A stretch of 64,000 bases of DNA, taken from NCBI GenBank assembly GCA_018814405.1, contig JAHIZO010000007.1, positions 372,001-436,000 on the forward strand, given 5' to 3'. Shown piece after piece: positions 47,543 through 54,911 of the stretch (within the stretch, counting starts at the first letter, position 1; every line of letters starts with the position of its first letter). The notes below the pieces were generated by a model. That model was not told where the DNA came from, made no database searches, and was given only the letters and a program-made list of their open reading frames with translations. A program made the translations under genes and the position numbers. Origin of the DNA: Gammaproteobacteria bacterium (GTDB taxonomy: Bacteria > Pseudomonadota > Gammaproteobacteria > Burkholderiales > Gallionellaceae).

Positions 47543-47648
47543 TTGTGTTTCCTCCAGTGGGTGAATGTTGGGTCTTGGCGCACTTAACTGTTTGTATTCT
47601 GGTGCGCGAAGCCCTGATGGCGTAAGCCATCGCGTGCACATTTTAATC

Positions 47649-47664
47649 AGCAAATCTTGTGCCA
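47649..47664 (-). promoter_or_regulatory. Sigma-54 promoter of pilin copy 2
   Basis: On the minus strand TGGCACAAGATTTGCT is a perfect match to TGGCAC-N5-TTGC(A/T). It lies about 107 bases before the pilin ATG. Pilin genes in many proteobacteria are activated at such promoters by the PilR enhancer-binding protein; no pilR is in the window. Confidence 0.75.
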
Positions 47665-47800
47665 CATGCATAATTGGGCACATGGTAATCGTTAAATCAC
47701 AAATATACAAATACATAGATATGAATTGTCATTTACGTGAGCAGAGGTGCAGGTTGGATTTAAAATGCGTTCGTCGGGGTCTCGACGCGGCGGTGACGAT

Positions 47801-49477
47801 ATGACGACACTCAATCCTGCGCAATGGGCGCGTTCAAGCCGCTGGCTGTCCTTGGCTATGCTGGTATTTCTGCATGCAGCTTTCTGGCTTGGTGTTGAGC
47901 ATATGTGGGCTCGGCCGCTGTTGCTTGCCCACTTGGGCCTGTTTCTCATTTGGCAGCCAGTGTGGCGCAGTGAAGCACGTTTGAGTTGGGGAAACTCTCT
48001 ATTCATTCTTGGCGTCAGCTTGGCTGCCCTCACTTGGCTGAACTGGTGGATATTGGCCTTCTGGGTCGGAGGGTTGTTTGCCTTGGTGGGTGCGCGGGCA
48101 TTCTCGTTCTATGCACGCTGGCAGCGCATCTACCACCTTTTGGTCATGGCATATCTCTTGGCGGTGTTGCTGTTGCACATCACGCCGCATCTATTCGATC
48201 TGCCAGCTTTTGATGAGGTCACGAACAATCTGATGACGGTGGCGCTGCCTTTGATGTTGGTGGTAATGGCGCTCATTCCGGTTGAAAAAGAGAAGCCAGA
48301 TGCCGTGCAGGCCATCGATTTCTTCTACGTGCTGCTTTTGTTTACGCTGCTAACGGTACTTGTGCTGGGCACGCTTGCATTCATGACTTTGAATCAAGCG
48401 GGATATTTGGATGCATTGTTGCGCACATTGTTTCTGATCGCGGTTGCGTTATTTGTACTGGGAGCGCTTTGGCATGCCGACTTTGGTCCATTTGGCCTGC
48501 AAACCAGTTTTTCTAGATATGTGCTTTCTATCGGTACGCCGTTGGAAGTTTGGCTTAAGCAGTTGGCGGTAGAGGCGCAGCTAGATAGTAGTCCGCGTGA
48601 ATTTATTGAAAGCGCGACTGCGCATATGATCGAGATGCCTTGGATGTCCGGTATGACATGGGTGTCGGCAGAGGGGCACGGCACATTGGGAAGCGCCAGT
48701 CCACACAGGGTTGATCTGGTAGATGAAGATCTGCAAGTAACATTGTTTACCAGACAGGCAGTGGCACCAACAGTGTTGTTGCATATGCGCTTATTGGTCC
48801 AGGTACTTGGATATTTTTATCAAGCCAAGCGCCGCGAGCAGCGCTTGAGGGAGATCACGCGCCAGCAGGCTATATATGAAACAGGGGCCCGCATGACACA
48901 TGATTTGAAGAACATGTTGCAATCATTGTTTGCATTGGCTTCAATTGCGCAGAGTGAGCCGGCAAAGGCGCAGCCCATATTGCAGCAGCAGTTGCCGGTG
49001 CTATCGCAGAGGATTGAATCCCTATTGGATAAACTTAAATCGCCCGGGTTAGAAACCGACGCACGGGAAATTGAGTTGATGGCGTGGTGGGAAGAGCTAT
49101 GCCAGCGCTATCAACATCGCGGGTTCGAATGGCAGCTAGCAGCAAAGAGCAGATCGGCCATAAACATCCCCGCTGCGATGTTCGATTGTGCAGCGGACAA
49201 CCTGATTGAGAATGCGCTAAATAAGCGCTTGCGAGAGCCGGGGTTGAAAATCGTGGTCAGTCTGGATGCGGAGTCCGGCGCTTTGACTGTCAGCGATAAC
49301 GGTAGCGCTATCCCTGCTGGCTATGCTGAGAAATTACTGCGAACGGTCGTGCCTTCTGAAGACGGCTTGGGGGTGGGGTTATATCAGGCTGCGCGTTGGG
49401 CCGGACAGCATGACTTCATGATGCGACTGGTAGAAAATGAACCTGGCAAAGTCTCGTTCAGTCTTGCACGCCATTAG
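47801..49477 (+). CDS. Orphan membrane sensor histidine kinase
   Basis: 558 residues from the ATG at 47801; an ATG at 47765 would add 12 residues. About seven or eight membrane helices fill residues 10-235. A degenerate linker/GAF-like region follows, then a dimerisation helix with the likely phospho-acceptor in MTHDLKNMLQSLF (about residue 365) and an ATPase domain with NLIENALNKR and DNGSAIP. This is the PrsK-like class of multi-helix kinases. No response regulator is adjacent. It lies 155 bases before the Cyc2-like gene and may or may not control it. Confidence 0.85.
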   Translation: MTTLNPAQWARSSRWLSLAMLVFLHAAFWLGVEHMWARPLLLAHLGLFLIWQPVWRSEARLSWGNSLFILGVSLAALTWLNWWILAFWVGGLFALVGARAFSFYARWQRIYHLLVMAYLLAVLLLHITPHLFDLPAFDEVTNNLMTVALPLMLVVMALIPVEKEKPDAVQAIDFFYVLLLFTLLTVLVLGTLAFMTLNQAGYLDALLRTLFLIAVALFVLGALWHADFGPFGLQTSFSRYVLSIGTPLEVWLKQLAVEAQLDSSPREFIESATAHMIEMPWMSGMTWVSAEGHGTLGSASPHRVDLVDEDLQVTLFTRQAVAPTVLLHMRLLVQVLGYFYQAKRREQRLREITRQQAIYETGARMTHDLKNMLQSLFALASIAQSEPAKAQPILQQQLPVLSQRIESLLDKLKSPGLETDAREIELMAWWEELCQRYQHRGFEWQLAAKSRSAINIPAAMFDCAADNLIENALNKRLREPGLKIVVSLDAESGALTVSDNGSAIPAGYAEKLLRTVVPSEDGLGVGLYQAARWAGQHDFMMRLVENEPGKVSFSLARH

Positions 49478-49487
49478 TTGATGCAGC

Positions 49488-49511
49488 TTGTGTTGCAATA
49501 TTGCAACACAA
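49488..49511. promoter_or_regulatory. Perfect 24-base palindrome upstream of the Cyc2-like gene
   Basis: Two exact half-sites, TTGTGTTGCAAT and its reverse complement, meet without a spacer. The palindrome ends 14 bases before the -35 box of the Cyc2-like promoter, a typical activator position. No T run follows, so it is unlikely to be a terminator of the kinase gene, although it begins only 11 bases past that stop. Confidence 0.65.
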
Positions 49512-49524
49512 TCGCCACAAAGTT

Positions 49525-49552
49525 TTGACACTCGCTTCACGTTTTCTTTATT
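49525..49552 (+). promoter_or_regulatory. Sigma-70 promoter of the Cyc2-like gene
   Basis: A consensus TTGACA (49525-49530) and a TTTATT -10-like hexamer (49547-49552) are 16 bases apart. Transcription from about 49559 would give a leader of about 75 bases ending in GAGGAG eight bases before the ATG. Confidence 0.6.
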
Positions 49553-49632
49553 GTGCGTCCCCGTGGTTGATGGGTAAGAAGCCCTTCAGCCATCTAAAGG
49601 GTAAATATCCAAATTAACGAGGAGAAACATCA

Positions 49633-50817
49633 ATGAAGAAAATCGCTCTCTCTCTGGCTAGCGTACTGGCTGCAGCAGCCTTCGCACCAGAAGCATCCGC
49701 TATTCCTGCGTTCGCGCGTCAAACAGGCATGGCTTGTTCCGCTTGCCACGCACAACACTTTCCAGTGCTGAACGGCTTCGGTCGTGCATTCAAGGCTGGT
49801 GGTTTCACAATGATGGGTTCACAAGAGCAAGTTTCTGGCGAGCACCTGTCTATCCCCGCACAAATGAACTTCGGCCAGTTGCTGAAGGTTCGTTTCCAGA
49901 AGACAAACGGCACTGTGCCTGCATCTGAAGTGAAGGGTGCTACAACTAACTCCGGTCAGTGGCAGTTCCCTGACGAGTACGCTCTGTTCGTCGGCGGTCG
50001 TATGGCTGACAACGGCTCCGTTAAAGTTGGCGTGATGGCTGAAAACGCACTGGGTGGTACTGCTGCTGGTATCGTTGCTGGTCTGCGCACGCCTGTTGTC
50101 ATCGATCTGGATGCAGCTTCTGTTTCGGTGATTCCGTTCACCACCGACTCTCTGGGACCGTTCTACGGCTACACTGAGTCCAGCAACGGTATCAACCGTG
50201 CAATCCGTTGGGCTGAGCACCGTAAAGAAATCTCTGCTTACCAGTACGTTGGCCTGGGTTCTCTGGCTGCTACCGGTCTGACATTCGTTGCTCGCAACGA
50301 CATGGGTTACATCAACTACACCCGTTTCAACCCTGAGTTCGCAAGCAACGGTGCTCAGACAGCAACTGCGATCGAGCTGGCTCTGACACCGACTATCGCT
50401 GACTTCGCTACCGTGCTGACTCTGGACATCCTGTCCGGCAACGCACACGCAGGCGTAGCTGCTCCTACAGCTGACTACAAGGGTTCGGGTATCACTGCCC
50501 AAGGTCACGGCGAAGTCGCCGGCATGGAAACAGGCCTGTACATGACCTATGCTAAGGGCGATGCTGCTGGCTTCTACGGCGACAAGACAGCTACCACTAT
50601 TGGTGCTGACTTCACTGTGATCCCGCACACTCTGTCTCTGGGCGCAGCGATCCGCTCCGCTTCGAACGCAGGTGTTGGTGACAACGCTACGACCTTCACC
50701 GCAGTGTATGACTTGGCACAGAACATTGCTATCGTTGCGAACTACTCCAAGTACAGCAAGGTGCAGGGCGCGAACGGTGATGCACTGTTCACCGGCATGC
50801 TGGAAGCAGCTTGGTAA
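49633..50817 (+). CDS. Cyc2-like fused monoheme cytochrome c-porin
   Basis: 394 residues. A signal peptide (1-23, ASA before the cut) is followed by one heme-binding motif C35-S-A-C38-H39 in the block FARQTGMACSACH and the conserved FGRAFKAGG (about 50-58). The remaining 330 residues alternate polar and hydrophobic residues in strands and end in tryptophan, as outer-membrane barrels do. This is the plan of Cyc2, the outer-membrane iron oxidase of neutrophilic iron oxidisers. Codon choice is much more biased than in neighbours, and there is a strong ribosome site, promoter and terminator, so it is probably very abundant. Related cytochrome-porins with other substrates cannot be excluded. Confidence 0.8.
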   Translation: MKKIALSLASVLAAAAFAPEASAIPAFARQTGMACSACHAQHFPVLNGFGRAFKAGGFTMMGSQEQVSGEHLSIPAQMNFGQLLKVRFQKTNGTVPASEVKGATTNSGQWQFPDEYALFVGGRMADNGSVKVGVMAENALGGTAAGIVAGLRTPVVIDLDAASVSVIPFTTDSLGPFYGYTESSNGINRAIRWAEHRKEISAYQYVGLGSLAATGLTFVARNDMGYINYTRFNPEFASNGAQTATAIELALTPTIADFATVLTLDILSGNAHAGVAAPTADYKGSGITAQGHGEVAGMETGLYMTYAKGDAAGFYGDKTATTIGADFTVIPHTLSLGAAIRSASNAGVGDNATTFTAVYDLAQNIAIVANYSKYSKVQGANGDALFTGMLEAAW

Positions 50818-50878
50818 GTTTGAGCTGACGTAAGGGTTCCGGTTCGCCGGGATCCAAACCAAGCACAAGCACCAATGA

Positions 50879-50911
50879 AACAGGGGAGACTTCGGTCTCC
50901 CCTGTTTTTTT
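50879..50911 (+). terminator. Strong terminator of the Cyc2-like gene
   Basis: AACAGGGGAGAC-TTCG-GTCTCCCCTGTT is a perfect 12-base-pair stem with a UUCG tetraloop, followed by seven T. It is among the strongest intrinsic terminators in the window. Confidence 0.95.
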
Positions 50912-50937
50912 ATGCATTAAAATTATGAAATGGAGCT

Positions 50938-50982
50938 GCTGAACTTCAAGTAGGGCCGAAAGAACTAGCTGAACTTCAGGTA
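50938..50982 (-). repeat. 15-base direct repeat at the lpxH 3' end
   Basis: GCTGAACTTCAAGTA (50938-50952) and GCTGAACTTCAGGTA (50968-50982) differ at one base. The second copy contains the lpxH stop and last codons, so the first looks like a partial duplication of the gene end. Confidence 0.5.
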
Positions 50983-51690
50983 TTGGGTGTCAGTATTGCT
51001 GACTTGCAGCGCATTGGCCTGGGTATCCCAGTCACCCAGCACCCAGCGTTCGCAGGTGTGACCATCTATATGATAAATGTGTTTGTTGGGGCGATGGGTA
51101 TGGCCGTGGATGAGGTGCGGGAAATCGTATCGTCGTAGTAGCTCAAGCACAGCGTCATGGGTGACGTCCATGATGTCTGCTTCCTTGTTGCGCTTGGATT
51201 GCTCACTTTGAGTACGCAATTGCTCGATCGTTGCTTTGCGCTGACGCAGGGGCTGCGAAAGGAAATGCGACCTCCATTCCGAACTTCGTACCGTGCCCCT
51301 GAATTGTTGGTAAGCACCATCTCCTGTGCAAAGCGTGTCGCCGTGGCTGAGTAGGGTGGGTTGGCCATATAGCTCAACCAGCGTTGGGTCGCTCAGGAGG
51401 GTGGCTTTGCATGCCTTGGCGAGTGCTTCATCCATCAGGAAGTCACGGTTGCCGTGCATGATGTACAACTTGGTCGAGTTGCTGGAGAGCGAGGCTAACG
51501 CGCTGCATATCTGGCGATGGAATGGTGCATCCAGATCGTCATCGCCCGCCCAGTATTCGAACAGGTCGCCCAGAATGTAGAGCGCTTCAGCATGAGGTGC
51601 GACATCCTGCATGAAGCGCAGGAACTGCACTGTCGTCTGCGGATGGGATTCGCTGAGGTGCAGGTCGGAAATGAAAAGGGTATGGGGCAT
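50965..51690 (-). CDS. lpxH: UDP-2,3-diacylglucosamine diphosphatase
   Basis: 241 residues of the calcineurin-like metallophosphatase fold. Metal and active-site motifs are SDLHL (D9, H11), GDLFEYW (D42), GNRDF, SHGD and HGHTHRP. It hydrolyses UDP-2,3-diacylglucosamine to lipid X, an early lipid A step. A cyclophilin gene lies upstream across a dispersed repeat, so the two may not be cotranscribed. Confidence 0.96.
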   Translation of the reverse strand: MPHTLFISDLHLSESHPQTTVQFLRFMQDVAPHAEALYILGDLFEYWAGDDDLDAPFHRQICSALASLSSNSTKLYIMHGNRDFLMDEALAKACKATLLSDPTLVELYGQPTLLSHGDTLCTGDGAYQQFRGTVRSSEWRSHFLSQPLRQRKATIEQLRTQSEQSKRNKEADIMDVTHDAVLELLRRYDFPHLIHGHTHRPNKHIYHIDGHTCERWVLGDWDTQANALQVSNTDTQYLKFS

Positions 51691-51700
51691 CTCTAATTAA

Positions 51701-51814
51701 CCGTCACACCGGCGGAGGCCGGTGTCCAGTGAAAATAATGATGCAGTGCAACGCACTGACATAACGGCATTATTAAGTAGAAGCACTGGATTCCGGCCTT
51801 CGCCGGAATGACGG
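51701..51814. repeat. MITE/dRS3-like palindromic repeat element
   Basis: Terminal arms of 31 bases (51701-51731 and 51784-51814) are inverted copies with about 5 mismatches; each arm is itself a hairpin of the ATTCCGGCGAAGGCCGGAAT type that is dispersed in many proteobacterial genomes and resembles neisserial dRS3 ends. The centre (GCAGTGC-AAC-GCACTG) is also palindromic. There is no open reading frame or transposase. It separates lpxH from the cyclophilin gene; another hairpin at 51845-51868 follows just past the cyclophilin stop. Confidence 0.8.
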
Positions 51815-51881
51815 AATTTAGATTTTTAGAGGTGCTAATAACTAGAGATTCCATAATGCTTGAATCTCGGTTTTCCAAAGC

Positions 51882-52463
51882 TTACTGAACCACTTCAGCC
51901 TTGATGATGATGACGTCCTCTTTGGGCACGTCCTGGTGGAAGCCACTGCTGCCGGTCTTGACCTTGCCGATGGCATCCACAACATCCATGCCTTCGACCA
52001 CCTTGCCGAACACACAATAGCCCCAGCCATCCTGTCCGGGATAGTCGAGGAAGCTGTTGTTCTTGGTGTTGATGAAGAACTGGGCGCTGGCGGAGTGCGG
52101 GTCGCTGGTGCGCGCCATGGCGATGGTGTATTTGTCGTTCTTCAGGCCATTGGCTGCTTCGTTCTTGATCTTGTCGTTGGTCTTCTTTTCTTTCATGCCT
52201 GGCTCGAAGCCACCACCTTGGATCATGAAGTTGGGGATGACGCGGTGGAACACGACGTTGCTATAGAAGCCGCTGTTCACATAGTCTAGAAAGTTTTGTG
52301 TGGTGATCGGCGCTTTTTCAGCGTCCAGTTGCAGGGTGATAGTGCCGTGGTTGGTTTCGAGTTTGACCATGTTCATTTTTCCTTTGGTTGTAGATGCGGC
52401 TTGTGCAGGCAGGATGCAGAGTCCGGCTAGCAGAAATACGGTAATGAAACGAGTGAAAAGCAT
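51882..52463 (-). CDS. Cyclophilin-type peptidyl-prolyl isomerase, exported
   Basis: 193 residues. Residues 1-23 are a signal peptide (cut after AQA), and the cyclophilin core starts near 32 ([14 protein letters not shown]). Family motifs [15 protein letters not shown] and [18 protein letters not shown] hold the active-site Arg, Phe and Gln. The core closely resembles the cytoplasmic PpiB form, but here a signal peptide precedes it, so it probably acts in the periplasm like PpiA. An internal ATG at residue 30 or 32 could instead give a cytoplasmic protein. Confidence 0.92.
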   Translation of the reverse strand: MLFTRFITVFLLAGLCILPAQAASTTKGKMNMVKLETNHGTITLQLDAEKAPITTQNFLDYVNSGFYSNVVFHRVIPNFMIQGGGFEPGMKEKKTNDKIKNEAANGLKNDKYTIAMARTSDPHSASAQFFINTKNNSFLDYPGQDGWGYCVFGKVVEGMDVVDAIGKVKTGSSGFHQDVPKEDVIIIKAEVVQ

Positions 52464-52466
52464 GGT

Positions 52467-53633
52467 TTATGCGGCTCCTTCGTAGACGATCTGCCAGCGA
52501 CCTTCTCGCTTTTGCCAGTACTGGCGCTTGTGCATGCGATTGGTGAGGTTGTTGCTGTCGTAAGCTTGTTCGAAATCCACCACGACCAAGTCCTGTTGGG
52601 TCGGATAGGGGAAGAGGCTCAGGTTCTCGACCTTTACTTTGATCCAGGATTTGCCGCTATTGACTAGGCGTTTATGTACAGCAAAGTCGGTAAGCGCGGT
52701 TTTTCCAGTATTGAAATCATCAGCATAATGAGACAGATATTTCTCAGTGTCGCGGCTCTCCCAATCAATGCGCCATTGTTCGATGGATTGCAGCAAGGAT
52801 TCGCGCTCCAGACTGTCGGAGGTGCTTAACCAGTCAATGCCGTTGGTGATGATGACTGGTGTGGTGCCTACTTCGATACTATGGCCAAGTTGTTGCAAGT
52901 CGGCATTGGATAGCACGACGCAACCGTTGCTGGCGCGCGGTGGACGGCTATAGGTGCCTGACGGTGTGCCATGTACCCAGATGCCATGGCCATTGCGCCC
53001 CTGACGTCTGTCCCACTCGTTCGGGTAACTGATCGGGTAAGCACCTGAGCCATACAGGTCGGCCAACTTGTGACGAGGAATATAGCCGTCGACAAAATAG
53101 ACGCCAAGCGGAGTCTTTTGATCTCCTTCAATGACTTTGTCTGCGCCTTTCTTGCCCATGCTGATGTAGAAGTCGGCGACATAGCGCGGTTCGCCATTTA
53201 CGTTCTCATACAGATAGAGCGTGGACTTGCTTGTATCCACCACCACCGCGTGGCGCTGCTTGGCATTGAGTTGCCATAGGTAGCGTGGCACGGCGATCGG
53301 CTGTTGTTGCTGTGCTCTGTGCAAACGCACTTGCGCTTCTTCGCGCAGATCCTGCACGCGATCCCGTGGGGCGTTGGGAGCGTCGCCAAACTCGTTGATG
53401 GAGCGTGAGCGGGCCAGTAGCAAGTCACCCTTTACCAATTGTGCAAGTTTGAAGTTGGGGTTGATCCTCAGCAGGGAGTCCACCTCGTTCAAGGCAACAT
53501 CTAGCCTATTATCGCCAACGGCCTGCAGGCTTCGCGCCAGAAGCTGCTCCATATCGCGTGAGTCTGGCTCCGCATTCGCGGCCAGCCCGATGAAGGGCAG
53601 CAGTAGCAAAAGGTGTGGGAGCCGAGTCTTCAT
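52467..53633 (-). CDS. L,D-transpeptidase (YkuD family) with C-terminal NTF2-like domain
   Basis: 388 residues. A signal peptide (1-21), a helical N-terminal region, and a YkuD domain (about 128-265) with H221 (WVHGT) and the catalytic C238 in RASNGCVVLSN. The C-terminal 110 residues form an NTF2-like domain. L,D-transpeptidases cross-link peptidoglycan through meso-DAP or attach proteins to it. The neighbour at 53636-54733 ends with a similar domain, and the two are two bases apart, so they probably work together. Confidence 0.9.
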   Translation of the reverse strand: MKTRLPHLLLLLPFIGLAANAEPDSRDMEQLLARSLQAVGDNRLDVALNEVDSLLRINPNFKLAQLVKGDLLLARSRSINEFGDAPNAPRDRVQDLREEAQVRLHRAQQQQPIAVPRYLWQLNAKQRHAVVVDTSKSTLYLYENVNGEPRYVADFYISMGKKGADKVIEGDQKTPLGVYFVDGYIPRHKLADLYGSGAYPISYPNEWDRRQGRNGHGIWVHGTPSGTYSRPPRASNGCVVLSNADLQQLGHSIEVGTTPVIITNGIDWLSTSDSLERESLLQSIEQWRIDWESRDTEKYLSHYADDFNTGKTALTDFAVHKRLVNSGKSWIKVKVENLSLFPYPTQQDLVVVDFEQAYDSNNLTNRMHKRQYWQKREGRWQIVYEGAA

Positions 53634-53635
53634 TA

Positions 53636-54733
53636 TCAGTTGTCGCTATTTTCATCCGTGATCTGCCAGCCTTTGGAAGTCTTGATCCAGACCAGCGTCT
53701 TGTTGTTCACGCTCTTGAAGTGACTTGCATTGTAGTGCTGACGGAAGCTGATGCGTGCATGGTTAGCGTCGACGATCTCGACTTTTGCGTTGTCGATCTT
53801 GACCTTGATGGATTTTGGGTTGCTGATGCGTGCATGGCGCAACGCTTCCCATGCCTTGCGTGATTCGCCATTGGGTGTTTTGAACTCATTTGCATAGAAA
53901 CCCAGATAACGCTTCACGTTTTGAGCGGACCAAGCTGCAGCCCATTCGCGAGTCGCTTGCATGATATCTGCACTTGCATCAGCTGCAGGTGCTGCAACTG
54001 GTTTGGGAGCAGGGGCGGGCGCTGCCTTGGCTGGTGGCGTGCTTGCCGCCACGACGACAGGCTTAGTGACGGGCGCAGGACTTGGCTCTGCTTTCGGCTG
54101 TGGTGTCACTGCAGGTTGCACGGGCGCAGCAACAGCGACAACAACGGGCTTCGCGGGTGTGACGGCTTGTGTCGGAGCAGATTCAGCTAATGTGGGTGAG
54201 GTGGGCTTTGCGTCGCGCGTATCCTTGCCGAACAGGTCGCGGATCAGGGCAAGCTTGGTTTTGGTGCCGGTGTTGTTCTTGTCTAACTGGAGTGCGCGGT
54301 CGTAGGCTTGGCTGGCCATCTTGGCATAGATGTCGCCAAGGTTCTCATGGGCGGTGGCATAGCTCGGATGCGTGCGAATCGCCATCTCTAGCGCGACTTT
54401 GGCCTTTTCGTATTGCCCTTGACCGGCATACAGCACTGCGAGGTTGTTATAAGGCTCTGGCAGCTCCGGATAGTCGTTGGTCAATTCGGTGAAGATAGAG
54501 ATGGCTTCCATCGCGTCGCCTTGTTCATTGACGATAAGCCCCTTCAGGAAGCGCGCCTGAGCATCTTTGGGTTTATTCGACAGATAGCCGTTCACCATAT
54601 CCAGCGCTTGGGTCAGGTTTCCCTGTTTGAAGAGCTTGTTTGCATCTTGAATTTCGTCGGCATGGCCGTTGATGGCGAAGGTCAGCAGCATGCACAATGC
54701 GGCTCTAGTAGCGAATTTTTTCAAAATTTCCAT
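53636..54733 (-). CDS. Exported TPR protein with C-terminal NTF2-like domain
   Basis: 365 residues. A signal peptide (1-25), TPR units (about 28-160; EPYNNLAVLYAGQGQYEKAKVALE), a Pro/Ala/Val/Lys-rich linker (about 175-255) long enough to span a periplasmic distance, and an NTF2-like C-terminal domain (about 258-365; REWAAAWSAQNVKRYLGFYANEF) similar to that of the L,D-transpeptidase next door. It may bring substrate or partners to that enzyme. Family of TPR-SnoaL-like proteins known in betaproteobacteria; function unproven. Confidence 0.85.
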   Translation of the reverse strand: MEILKKFATRAALCMLLTFAINGHADEIQDANKLFKQGNLTQALDMVNGYLSNKPKDAQARFLKGLIVNEQGDAMEAISIFTELTNDYPELPEPYNNLAVLYAGQGQYEKAKVALEMAIRTHPSYATAHENLGDIYAKMASQAYDRALQLDKNNTGTKTKLALIRDLFGKDTRDAKPTSPTLAESAPTQAVTPAKPVVVAVAAPVQPAVTPQPKAEPSPAPVTKPVVVAASTPPAKAAPAPAPKPVAAPAADASADIMQATREWAAAWSAQNVKRYLGFYANEFKTPNGESRKAWEALRHARISNPKSIKVKIDNAKVEIVDANHARISFRQHYNASHFKSVNNKTLVWIKTSKGWQITDENSDN

Positions 54734-54911
54734 TTTTTGGTCTTTTTCTTGAGTGGGTTATGTGGCGGCGCCTAGTGCGCCAAACGCACGCGATTCTACC
54801 AAAGAAGCGCCTTGCACACACAGATTGCCTGCGTGAGGAAGTGCGCGGCGGGCAGTTGCCGGTTTCGGGTAGAATCACACATCTTTATAGCAACGCATTA
54901 TTGGCACTGAT

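Noticed and set aside
49488..49511. Terminator of the histidine kinase gene
   Set aside because: The palindrome has no loop beyond the axis and no T run; an operator is more likely.
51701..51814. Insertion sequence remnant
   Set aside because: No transposase-like frame and too short; treated as a palindromic repeat element.
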